From Viridothelium virens (taxonomy: Eukaryota; Ascomycota; Dothideomycetes; Trypetheliales; Trypetheliaceae), in contig ML991798.1 in NCBI GenBank assembly GCA_010094025.1, positions 281,948 to 345,947 of the forward strand: DNA of 64,000 nt, written 5' to 3'. The stretch's first letter is position 1, and the number at the start of each line of letters is the position of its first letter. Positions 1-10,229 of the stretch are shown piece by piece. The notes beneath the pieces are model-generated. The model was given only the letters and a program-made list of their open reading frames with translations, was not told the DNA's origin and did no database searches. The translations under genes and the position numbers were made by a program.

Positions 1-822
1 TTCACCGAACTCAAAAGACTGGAGGAAGAAAAAGCATCCATGGACGCAGAAATCGAGCGCCTCACCCGGGAAGCCTCTGAACTAGATGAAGAAGAAGCAG
101 CGTTCTGGAGAGAACGGAACGCCTTCAATACAACGCTGACACGTTTTCAAAATGAGCGAGATGCCCTGAATGCACAACATGAACATGATGTCAAGCAGCT
201 GGAACGTTTGCAGCGTACGAATGTATACAATGATGCGTTCAGCATTGGTCACGATGGCTATTATGGCACAATCAATGGCTTGCGTTTAGGAAGACTCTCT
301 AATCCGCTTGTGGAGTGGCCTGAGATAAACGCAGCATGGGGTCAAACGTGTCTACTCCTCGCGACAGTGGCCGAGAAATTGCGCTTCAATTTTCAAGGTT
401 ACACTTTGAATCCCGTAGGCTCCACCTCCACAGTGAACAAGATCGAGTATCCACAGTCTGCTACTGGCAACGACCCATCACATCCGGCCAAGCCCAAAGT
501 CACGACTCTGGAGCTGTATTGCAATGGAGACGTACCCCTCGGCCTTGCGTTTCTACATCGTCGCTTCGACAGTGCAATGGTGGCATTTCTGGAGTGCCTA
601 CGTCAGCTGGGCGACCATGTCGAACAGACCGGACTTGGTGTTGCAGGGCTCAAAATGCCATATGCAATCAAGAAGGATAAGATTGGTGACGCAAGCATCA
701 AATTTGGTTTTAATCAAGAGGAAGTCTGGACGAAAGCCTGCAAATACACGCTGACATGTTGCAAGTATTTGCTAGCCCAAGCGAGTAATGAAAATAGCGC
801 AAACAAGCAAAGTGTTCCTTGA
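1..822 (+). CDS. ATG6: Beclin 1/Atg6 (Vps30), C-terminal part; 5' end outside window
   Basis: Atg6/beclin is the subunit of the class III PI3-kinase (Vps34) complexes that drive autophagosome formation and vacuolar sorting. The frame is open from base 1 and ends with TGA at 820-822, giving the last 273 residues. About 60 residues of charged coiled coil ([14 protein letters not shown]) come first, followed by the evolutionarily conserved BARA-type domain with the family signatures [35 protein letters not shown] and the end region [17 protein letters not shown]. Yeast Vps30 has 557 residues and human beclin 450, so roughly half the protein, including the BH3-like segment, lies upstream of the window. 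No intron is needed in the visible part. An internal ATG at 40 is not taken as the start because the frame and homology continue upstream. Confidence 0.93.
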   Translation, partial: FTELKRLEEEKASMDAEIERLTREASELDEEEAAFWRERNAFNTTLTRFQNERDALNAQHEHDVKQLERLQRTNVYNDAFSIGHDGYYGTINGLRLGRLSNPLVEWPEINAAWGQTCLLLATVAEKLRFNFQGYTLNPVGSTSTVNKIEYPQSATGNDPSHPAKPKVTTLELYCNGDVPLGLAFLHRRFDSAMVAFLECLRQLGDHVEQTGLGVAGLKMPYAIKKDKIGDASIKFGFNQEEVWTKACKYTLTCCKYLLAQASNENSANKQSVP

Positions 823-1153
823 GAAGGTAATGGATGGAGCCATTTCACAGGGTCCTTCCGACAGCATAGAGGGAAAGTGACATTCACGGATGTTAGATAT
901 CTGACGACCCGTTCTTATGGAATTTAGGAGCTTGTACAGTGCCATACCGTTCAAGACGAGTCATGGTGGTAATGATACCCAAGAGGAAGCGAGATTTCAC
1001 TGTACAATACAATCCCCATGCGGAATTATCTTACTCAGAGTTATGCCTGTGTGCAAACACGTACAAAATGGAAGAGCTAGCGACAAGTTCCTGGCTATTC
1101 ACAATGCGACTCACTCCATACAATGCTAGCATCCCTTTTTCACGTCCCTACCA
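823..1153. other. Intergenic spacer between convergent ATG6 and MMSDH
   Basis: This 331-bp stretch separates two convergent genes and probably holds both 3' untranslated regions. I see no convincing coding frame, repeat or RNA gene in it. Confidence 0.6.
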
Positions 1154-3095
1154 TCAACTCTGCGTCGGCATATTCACACTGGCCTTAGTTGCCACAGCAT
1201 CTTCGCTCCGCCACAAACTCGTCACAGTCTTTGCCTGGGTGTAGAAACTCAGTCCCGGCTTTCCATAAAACGTGTTCGCGCCCCCACCTGCGACACTCTT
1301 CTTGTTCCCGGTGAACGAGAACATGGGCAAAGGTACTGGGATGGGAACATTGATGCCAACTTGGCCAGCCTCGACTTCTTTCTGGAAGCGACCGGCGGTG
1401 GCACCGGAGCGGGTGAATATTGCAACTCCGTTGCCGTACTCATTTCCGTTGATGAGGGCGATACCATCATCGATTGTCTCAACGTTGATGCAGACAAGAA
1501 CGGGTCCAAAGATTTCCTCGGTGTAGCATTTCATGTGCGGCTTCACGTTTCCGATGAGAGTTGGGCCAACCTGCGATATTTCTGTTAATACCCCTCAAAT
1601 ACTGCTCTTGATTCAATCGGCGTTCTTACCCAATTCCCATTGGGATACTTCTCTGGCTTGAAACCTCTTCCGTCCAAGAGAATCTCCGCTCCCTCTTCTT
1701 GCGCACTCGCTATTAACCCTTCAATCCGTTCCTTCGCCTGTGGACTAATCACCGGCCCCAAATCCGCACCTTCTTCAAATCCGCCATTTACGTTCAGCTT
1801 CTTCGCCCGCTCCGCTATTTCAGACACCCAATCCTTCGTTTCTCCCACCAGGACCAAGGTACTTAGTGCCATGCATCTCTGTCCCGCCGCGCCGAATGCC
1901 GCGCCTGCAATCGAATTCAACGCATGGTTCTTGTCGCAGTCCGGCGCTATTAGGGCATGATTCTTCGCGCCTAGGTTTGCCTGGACCCGCTTGCCATTGG
2001 CGGAAGCGCGCTGGTAGATGTACTCGCCGGCCTTATTGCTGCCGACGAAGGAGACGGCCTTGATGGCGGGTTCGTCGAGGATGAAGTCGACGGTGGGGGC
2101 AGTACCGTGAATCACGTTGACCACGCCTGGAGGGAATCCAGCCTTTTCAGCAAGCTCGGCGAGTATCATCATGGCGCCTGGATCCCGCTCGGACGGCTTC
2201 ACGATGATGGTATTACCTGTGACCGTCGCAATGGGGATGCTCCATAGAGGAATCATGGCAGGGAAATCTGTTCATTTCTCATCAGCCTTCATCCATCAGT
2301 CCATCTGCACAGCTTCAATTTCCCTGCCTCTCTCTCGCACCACTTCCCCCTTCAATAGTCAGTTGTACCCCAACCGTGCTCTTCTTTCCAGACCCCAAGA
2401 AAACACAACTCACTAAACGGACAAATGGCAGCCACAACCCCCAGCGGCTCCCGATAACTCCTCGTCTCCATATCGCGCGCCACCTCCAACACCTCCCCCG
2501 TAATCTGCGTCGTCACCCCACACGCCGTCTCCGCCACCTGCAGTCCCCTCAGCACATCTCCCCGCGCATCCGCAAACGTCTTCCCCTGCTCCAGCGTGAT
2601 CGACGCCGCCAGCCGGTCCCAGTGTTCGCGGATCAGCGCCACGAACCGGAACATGATCTGCTGCCGGTGCAACACCGACGTCGCGCGCCACGAAGGGAAC
2701 GCCCGCTCGGCGGACGCGACTGCAGCGCGTAGTTCGCTGGGTGTCGACTGTGGAACGCGGGTCACGAGGTGGTTGGTGGCTGGGTCGAAGAGGTCGATCC
2801 ATTGGGTCGCGTCGGAGGCGGAGAAGCGGTTGTCGATGAAGTTTTGCGTGTTGAGGGGTGAGGAGATTTGCTCGTGCGTGGTGGGGTAGGAGGAGGGGGA
2901 GGTGGCGGCTGTGGTGGTCGCAGCTTGGAGGTGTTGGCTCGTTAGATGGAGACGCCGCGAGGCAGTTCTATTAGGTGGGTTGGAGCTCATTCTCGCGACG
3001 AAGGGAGTTGTTTGCCGGAGGGGTGGGCGAGATGAGAGTGATGTAATGCCTCGGTAGACTGCTCGGCGAGCTGCCATTGCGGCAGGAGGGATCAA
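1154..3095 (-). CDS. Methylmalonate-semialdehyde dehydrogenase (acylating), mitochondrial (ALDH6 family)
   Basis: The enzyme oxidises (methyl)malonate semialdehyde to propionyl-CoA or acetyl-CoA in valine and pyrimidine catabolism in the mitochondrial matrix. Three exons: 3095-2414, 2267-1630 and 1570-1154, with introns of 146 and 59 bp (GTGAGT..CAG and GTAAGA..CAG). The joined frame gives 578 residues. The N-terminus is rich in Arg, Ser and Ala ([14 protein letters not shown]) and fits a mitochondrial presequence, longer than in animal homologues. Family motifs are [26 protein letters not shown], the nucleotide-binding [13 protein letters not shown] and the catalytic Cys in GQRCMALST (about residue 359). 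The C-terminal [17 protein letters not shown] also fits, although MMSDH more usually has a shorter linker there. The most N-terminal ATG was taken; a second in-frame Met lies six codons downstream. Confidence 0.92.
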
Positions 3096-3682
3096 TTGGA
3101 AGACAGAGTATAGGAAAGAGGGAGCAATTACGGTCGAGAAATGACAAGAAGGGAAGAAACGCTAAAGGGAGGAATTGTCAGCGAGCCTGTATCTCTTGCT
3201 TGATTGTCAACAATATACCGGAGGTGGGTCATGTCATCAAGCTCTTCTCCGCAATTCGGCAAAGCTCGGCGGGGCGAGACTTGTCCATCTTGGGAAGACC
3301 ACCCTCACAAAATTTCAGATGTGATCTCGTCATTGAACACCGCAATTTACTCTTGCCCTGAGATGTATTGGAGGAATAGTGTGGTAGTTCTTGAGTTTTG
3401 AAAAGCCTAGGAGATGTACTCAATTCTTTGAAAATTCCTCGCAATCGTATTTTGGGCTAGGATACATGGCCTATAGAACAGTTGCAGAAGACGCTAGAAG
3501 ATAGGTAAAAAATGCCAGCATCATGAGAGCGCGACTAATGGCGTGCTACCACCTTGCCTCACTCTTCATCTCCGTAATTCTCCATAAATTCCCTCAGCAC
3601 TCTCAGGTTTTCTCCGGTTTCTCCATTTTCACCATTTCCCCTCCCCTGTAAGTTCACTCTTGTAGCCGAATAGCTAATGCAT
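3096..3682. other. Spacer between MMSDH start and calnexin stop
   Basis: These 587 bp carry the presumed promoter of the MMSDH gene and the 3' region of calnexin (both genes on the minus strand). Short frames on either strand show no family resemblance, and no repeat or RNA gene was recognised. Confidence 0.6.
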
Positions 3683-5589
3683 CTACGGTGAAGTCTTGTC
3701 CTGAGACCTCGTCGTCCTCTTGTTAACCTCTGACTGGACCTTCTCCGCGCCCGAGCTCACACTCTCAGCAACCTTGTCCTTGGTATCAGCAGCCGAGTCC
3801 TTAGCTTTCTGAGCCGCGTCCTTGACCTGGTCCTTAGACGGAGCAGCCGAGCTACCCGCACCGAGAGCGCCTACAAGGAGCGCAATGACAGTGACAGCGA
3901 GAACACCAATACCGCCTGCAACCTCGGGGACGAATCGGATTGCCTCAATGGGATCACGCCTGGCGATGGTAACGAAGAGGTCGAATTTCTCGCGGACGTA
4001 GGTGACGGGGTCATCCATGAAGTTTAGGTCGAGAGGCGACTTAGGTTTGTCTTCTGGCTTGGGCTTCTCAGCCTCCTCTTGCGCCTTCTCCACCGGAATC
4101 TTGAGATCGTACGTCTCAGCCTTGAGCTTCTCGGCGTCCTCGAGAGAGTGGCCGATATAGATGTTGTCGAAGAGGAGGTCGTTCTGCATGGTCCAGAGCT
4201 CGAAACCGATGGCGCCCATAGGCTCGAAGTTGGCGGGCGTTTTGTCCTCGAAGTAGTCGGGGTTCGCGATCTTGCGAGGCGCCCAGACGCCCTTGTAGGC
4301 CGGGTTGTCGATGAGAGGCGCAGTCCACTTGCCCTTGTACTCGGGATTCATTTTGGTTGGAGGCTCCCACTTCCCGCAGCCAGAGACTTCACTGCACTTG
4401 GGGTTGGGTACTTGAGGAGGAACCCAGTCACCGTCTTCCTCATCATCCCAGTCCTCAGGCTTCTCAGCCTCAGGGTCAGGAATCATTGTGGGTTCGTCGT
4501 CGAGCCAGTCATCAGGCTTGGTAGCTTCCTCATCAATGATGGAGTAAGGCGCATCTTCATCCCAGTCATCAGGCTTGGTCGCATCGGGATCTGGGATCTT
4601 GGCCTCCTCAACCCAGTCGGAAGGCTTCTCGTCCTTGGGGTCGTCGATTTCTTTGTCAGGATTGACGGCAGGAGAAAAGTCTTCCAAAAGGCTACCATTG
4701 CGAAGAGATTCGCCATCAATCTTGATCTCGTACTGCTGGTCTGGGGTGACGATGAGAGTATACAGAGAAGTGGTCTTAGTAATGCGAGCGAGAGGGGGGT
4801 TCTTGAGGTGCTTCTCCTCATATTCACCACTCTTAGGGTTCTTGTGGCGGAAAATGAAGTGAACCTTGTTGGTAGCGCCACACTTGTCAGGGCCAAACAT
4901 GATAATGTAAGGGGAGGCATTGGAGAATTCTTCAGCGTGGAGAGCCTTGTTATCTTGAAGGAGCTTCATATAAGCGCCACCACACTCGAGGCCGTCTAAT
5001 TGGCATTAGCGATACTCAGTTGCGAAAAATTGTGGAGATCAATTTAGAGTTTGTGAGATGTTGACGTACTCTGAAGCTTGACTTCATATTGTACTACGAG
5101 GGTTTTGCCCTTGTTATTAACGGCCTTAGGAAACTTGGCAGAGATGGCATGATGAGCAGCCTTGTCCTTTAGAACAAGACCCTTATCACCCTCCATACCC
5201 TTGAGGACTGAAGGCTCTTCGACAGCCCAAGTGCCGACGTAGGACCAGTCATCATCGGTGTTTGCCTTCTTCGCATGGGAAGCTTGCCATCTTGACTCCC
5301 AGTCATCAGTAAATTGCTCCAAGAAAGGAGCTTTTATACTGGCGGGCTGATAGAATAAGTTAGCATCGTCGATGGGTAGAAATATCGGAGCTTTCGATAG
5401 AGCTTGGAGACCAATTGAACTGACCGTAAAGGTGGGTTTCTTGATAGCAGAAGACGAAGTAGCCGACTCGACAGCAGACGAAGCTGCAGAGGAAGCGGAA
5501 GATACGGCTTCACCTGCATCATCGGCAACGTCTGCTCGGGCAAGTGCAGCAGAGGAGGCCAATGCCGCAACAAAGGCGTTGAACCGCAT
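3683..5589 (-). CDS. CNE1: Calnexin, ER lectin chaperone
   Basis: Calnexin binds monoglucosylated N-glycans on nascent proteins in the ER and takes part in folding quality control. Three exons: 5589-5425, 5346-5070 and 4995-3683 (introns 78 and 74 bp). The frame encodes 584 residues. A signal peptide ([14 protein letters not shown]) leads into a Ser/Ala-rich stretch. The globular lectin domain holds [20 protein letters not shown] and [10 protein letters not shown]. The P domain has four type-1 repeats ([29 protein letters not shown]) followed by four type-2 repeats (GDWVPP, GKWEPP, GKWTAP, GVWAPR). A membrane segment ([20 protein letters not shown]) precedes a basic/acidic cytosolic tail. The first intron is 78 bp and stop-free in frame, but removing it restores the continuous family sequence [13 protein letters not shown]; its end carries a GCTAAC branch site. 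Confidence 0.95.
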
Positions 5590-6612
5590 TTTGGCTTCTT
5601 GCTCCTGTCAGCAAGGTACGCCTCGGGAGATTAGAAATTGACTATGGTTGAATTGAGAGAAAGCAACAATGGAGAAGTTGTTGGAACAAGCCGATCAATC
5701 CTATGGCAGGAACGAAGGGGGGTAGATAGAAGAAGTCGGGTAAAAATCCAAGATGCCACGTTTGAAGAAATGAGGCCACCGTACTTAGACCGGCCGCGTG
5801 GGGAAAGCTGCCGCTAGCTCCTGAGGCCCGAGCACCCGTACGCCTCGCCTCGATGCCACCGCCTATTCCACACCGACAGCTGCCTTACACCCTTAGGTAC
5901 CTTGTTTACCTAGTTGCCAAACACACTCACTCTCTTCGAAGGTTCTAGAAGTATGCGCACCTCAAAGCTCAATCCTCCAATGCAGAAATCACATCCTTGG
6001 GGCTGGTTCTGATCAATATACACCCAGAACCGGAGCTCATCGGTGAACGGAAGCACATGCTCACCCAACGTCTAGGTGCCTCACTTTTTTTTAGTTACCT
6101 AGTCAGTAATTGGAGTTTCATGTGTAGACAAGTGTAGAATGCCGTAGTGATGGTCTTGCCAGATGTCTCTCATATTTCTGCGTGGAAACATGTCGCATTG
6201 CGTGTCCAGCTGAACTCTCTTGACACCTGAGATCTTCCGCAGTTCATCCAAAACACCGGTCTCGATTCTTTTCGTAAAGTATCCTAATAATGTGGTGATC
6301 TGTAGTACAGAGAGATACAGACAAGGAATGGGGGTTGACAATGTCACGCTAATTATTATCCAACTCAATGCTCGAAGCCGCCCCTGGAAAGCGCAGTCTT
6401 CGGTCAGGCCGACGGTATTGTTCCGAATCGCCTCCCTAGAGACCACCGAATCATCACTTCTTCAAGCTCCTGGCCCTCAACATTCACCATTAATCGTCCC
6501 GTCCCATCGCGTTCAACGCATCCACAACGCCGTTTGAATGCAGAGCAGCTTGGCAACATCATCCATTAACCATTATGTATTCGAAGGGAAGCTGCCCATA
6601 TGTGCAAGATCC
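5590..6612. other. Intergenic region upstream of calnexin
   Basis: About 1 kb between the calnexin start and the 3' end of the DUF2406 gene. It should contain the calnexin promoter. The longest frame (6099-6446, minus) has no recognisable similarity and no splice partners that give a family protein, so I call no gene here. Confidence 0.55.
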
Positions 6613-8025
6613 TTAGTCCCTACTGAATCGTCTCTTGAACCAGCTCTTTCGCTTCTCGCTCGGACTGTGGCTCAGCTCGGACCTATCCGGTGCTGCGCCT
6701 GCCTGCAAGGGCGAAGTTTCACCACCTGAATTGAGCTTCAACAGTTTGCGCTGTCCTTGTCCTTGACTGGCTTTCGGAGGAACAGCAGGCGGAGCATCAT
6801 AATATTGCTGCTGATGGGGAAGAGCACCGGCGACGTTCTGCCCTGGCATCCTTCCTACGTTCGGTACGGGATAGGCAGCGCCGTGTGAGCCTGTGCCGTA
6901 TTCCTCCAGAATTGGACCTTGCAGATTAGGCGCTCCACCAAACCCAGTCAGACCATACGTTTCCTGAGGCTCCTGCTTTGAGGAAGGGGGATTCACTCGG
7001 TCGATGGAACTGTTTTCACTGCTCGGATCGGTCGAGTTCGCCCACTGCCCGGTGCTCTCGCTACCGTTCGACATTCCCGTATTGACCGTATCGTACGACT
7101 GATGATAGCCATGACTTGGGTAAACTCCATGGCTCGGATTCGGATTCGGGTTCTGATTCGGATTATTGTACCGCGATAGAGTGGGGTCTGAATTCAATCG
7201 CTGACCATAACGATGCCGAGGTGGTGCTGGTGGCGCCGGCCCTGCTCCATATCCATCGTGGTAATAACTATCTGGGCGTGAGGCAGGAGTACGGGAACCA
7301 TAGTAGCCTCCGGCTTGTGAGAATCGACCGTTATTCTGGTCATTGCCATAACCTACGAGATGTAATGATGAGCAAAGCCAGTCGCATTGAGGCAGAATGG
7401 GTCTTCCCTTACCTCCAAAGTAGCTACTCCTATGACTAGCAAAGCCATTGAAGCCTTCGGACTCTGCCAGATGTTAGACCTTCGTAATTACGCAACGCAC
7501 ATGTCCTCAACCACGGACGCACCTGTTCTGACTATGGATTGCCTTTTCTTGTGTTGTCCATCTATCGCTGCCTCAAAGGACCGAATGGTATCTAATGGGC
7601 GTTCCCACCGTGACCTGGAAGGGTTGGAAAGGTCCGGGTCAGCTATTGAAGAGATTGTCAGCAAACCGCCTCCCATACCCTCGTTGAATGTATGAGCCTT
7701 ACAGATGACATTGCCGGTTGAATCTTTCCATTCCACAGAGCGTACAGAGTCCATTGTAGACCTTTGATTGGCGACGGCAGCTACGAGAACGTAAGAATCA
7801 CCACTCAGCAAAGGCAGATCCGCCGTCCAACATACCTGGCTGGGCTTCATCGATAGCCGTATTGGGATTGGCTTTGGTCCCCTCCTTCATGTGCCATCTC
7901 CGCTTATCTGCGTCTGTTTCCTGAAGATCTACCTTTGGCTTGGAGTTGCTGCTGCTGTCACTCTTGTTACTTCGAAAACTGAAGCCCGACTTGGCTCGAG
8001 GCCGTGAATGTCCCTGGTGTTCCAT
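6613..8025 (-). CDS. DUF2406 family protein
   Basis: Function not known; DUF2406 proteins are fungal and largely disordered. Five exons: 8025-7836, 7780-7703, 7642-7523, 7463-7413 and 7352-6613, with introns of 55-60 bp (GTATGT, GTAAGG, GTGCGT and GTAAGG donors). They join to 392 residues. The N-terminal third carries the conserved core: a Ser/Lys-rich opening with FSFRSNKS, a W-H-M-K segment, DEAQPAAVANQRSTMDSVRS and ISDPDLSNPSRSRWERPLDT, followed by IRSFEAAIDG. The remaining 200 residues are low-complexity and rich in Asn, Pro, Gly, Ser, Tyr and Gln, with an Asn-Pro run (NPNQNPNPNPS) and a basic end (KRKSWFKRRFSRD). The longest exon alone would miss the family domain, which lies in the four short upstream exons. 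Confidence 0.88.
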
Positions 8026-9457
8026 TACGATTTAGTTGATGCGATGGACTGAAGGGTGGTGGCAGTTGCGATAAGGTAAAATGAGAATATCGTTGTAATC
8101 AATGACGAAGACGACGCATTCAAAGTGTTGCTGTCAAACGAGCGTAATGGAACTTGGTAGCATGTGCGCCCAGAGTTCCAGTTTGAAGACAGCTTCAGCG
8201 CCTGCACTGCCGCCCGGTGCTGAGGAATGAGTAAACCCAAAGTCTCCAAAGTTCGTTGGTGTTGGGTGTGGCACGAATTCGCTTGGATAGATACGGAAGG
8301 ATTGGTCTATTCCGCAGTCCGCCTGGTGACCGGTACGTACTAGTGAGGTTTGATGGTAAGAATTGGCTGAAAATGGCTGGAAGCGGTCGTAGGCCACGCA
8401 CTCCGCAGACTGCAGAGCCGTCAGTATCTGACCAGGTAGGGATTTGGCGGGGAAACCGGATCGTAAAGGTGGTGACGACGCATGCGGTCGTGCATTATTT
8501 CTACGAGTTTGGCCAACCACGGGGAGTCGGGGCCTGCAAAGACTCCCGCCCCGACCACTCCACTGCGGAAGCCAAACGTATCCAAGACCAGCCCGATGCA
8601 CTATTTCTTTGAGTCTGGCCGATCTCCCTGACTAGTATCATCATAGTCTACGCATGCACGGCATGCTACGATACCCAAGCCGCGACGCTCCGCCCGCTGT
8701 CTGACCGAACTGTTGCCTGAACCGCCTCAATCTGACATGCAACACAGTGGACATGTAAGGAATGCTCCGCCAACACAGAAGCTGGGATACGTACAAAACG
8801 TGCTTGTCAATAATCTGAAACGCGTGTCCCCCGTCTTTACTCAGCATCCTGCTGCAGGCCTTGTTGCAGCCGTGGTGGCGGTAACGCCAATCAGAACAAA
8901 GTTCAGCCCAGGTGACTGTCACAGCAACGGAGATACTCCGACGTACTACTCCGTAGAGGAGAGCCGGATTCCTTAGATGAATTAAGGTCAACTATCAACT
9001 CCTATTCGACCATTTCCTCACCTTGCAGTCTATTGGCCGCCACGCTTGAAATCTCTCAGAGATCAGATGTACTCTGGCCTGGAGAATCCATCTGGTATAT
9101 GAAATATAGCAGCACCTTCTTTTCTATGTACAGACGTTGTACCAATCTGCCGGAGTGTAAGTAAAGTCTACTGATTTCTCATTTGGTCCGTGGTCGACGC
9201 CATTCTTCCAGAACTGGGACTATCTCTTAGAATCTTGGCTTCTTTCACCTTAGTATACCAGCAATCTCCCTCGACCGAATTTGGTATCTTCACACCGCCA
9301 TCAACCCAACGATGCAAAGCTTGTGATTAATGAGGTATCTTTGGTGATCGACATTTAGTATTCCGCCGACCCCAGTGATGCAAAAGCAATCCTGTAAAAC
9401 CGTGGCCACCACTGTAACGCCCATTAATGCTTGGCTGAACAGCGTATCAAAGTGATC
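8026..9457. other. Gene-free stretch between DUF2406 gene and VMA21
   Basis: About 1.4 kb, presumably the promoter of the DUF2406 gene plus the 3' region of VMA21. Several open frames of 60-155 codons occur on both strands around 8130-8990, but none shows a protein family, biased composition or consistent splice signals. No RNA gene or large repeat was seen. Confidence 0.5.
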
Positions 9458-9901
9458 TCATTCAGCCTTCTTCTGCTTTTGCTCTGTAGCCATTTGCTCC
9501 GACTGGTCCTCTCTCATTGCCACTACGACGTAAGCAATCAGTACTACATTGGCAATAACAGCGGCCGATGCTCCTGCAAATGTAGAATTACCTATCCCAC
9601 GATTAGCCATGTACAAAATGACAGGATGGAATCCCACACGTGCCCCCAAAGATCGTATTTACGGATAGGAAATACGTGCCAATTGGCAGAGAAATCATTG
9701 CAAACGTAAAACCGAGCAACTTGACAATGACAGATCTAGCTGTTTCAGTCAATGCATTGATAAGGTTGATGGAAAACGAAGCACGAACGTAGGAACAGCA
9801 GGGCTGATATTTGACTTCTCTGATGAGCCCGCTGGAGCACTGCTCAAGTCATTTCTTTCTAAGATGTCCTTGCCGTCAGAGACTATCCGTCTAGTAGCCA
9901 T
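9458..9901 (-). CDS. VMA21: V-ATPase assembly factor Vma21
   Basis: Vma21 is a small ER membrane protein needed to assemble the V0 sector of the vacuolar H+-ATPase and escort it out of the ER. Three exons: 9901-9789, 9735-9644 and 9591-9458, giving 112 residues, the usual size for the family. After a polar N-terminus (SNISPAVPT) there are two membrane helices, SVIVKLLGFTFAMISLPIGT and, after the loop NTIFGGNSTFAGASAA, VIANVVLIAYVVVAM. The C-terminus ends in KKAE, a di-lysine (KKxx) ER-retrieval signal as in the family. The first intron uses GTTCGT..TAG. The second (52 bp) fits only with a GC donor (GCACGT..TAG), since a GT choice breaks the frame. It is divergent from the FUN30 gene with 328 bp between starts. 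Confidence 0.9.
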
Positions 9902-10229
9902 TCTGATCGATGAAGGTAGATGGACTGAGAGCGTAAGGGAGGAACGCGAAGCTTAAAATGGATTCGCGAACAAAGGCGCGTCGCCCGCGCCCACGTCCAC
10001 ACCCATACTCGCGACTCGATTCAACGTCACTTCTGCCACCACCAAAAATGCTTTATGCTCAATGTCAGGCAGCACTCGCCCTCGGATGCTCTAGCAATCC
10101 AATCTGACTGCTGCAACTCGATTATCGTCTCGTTTTCTACCTATCTCTAGGTCTGTGGACGACCTGCACTAACTGTGATTTTCCTGAAGCTCCTGTTCGT
10201 TTTCTGAAGAATCCCCCAACGAGGGCACA
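9902..10229. promoter_or_regulatory. Shared upstream region of VMA21 and FUN30
   Basis: 328 bp between divergent start codons, so it must hold both promoters and both 5' untranslated regions. I can name no specific factor site with confidence. Confidence 0.5.

Noticed and set aside
4079-4999. 306-codon open frame antisense to calnexin
   Set aside because: It mirrors the acidic repeats of the calnexin P domain on the other strand, has no family resemblance, and calnexin coding evidence is very strong.
6099-6446. 115-codon minus-strand frame upstream of calnexin
   Set aside because: No recognisable family, no compatible splice partners; probably chance.
8134-8991. Several overlapping frames of 63-155 codons on both strands
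   Set aside because: They overlap each other in conflicting frames and none resembles a protein family.
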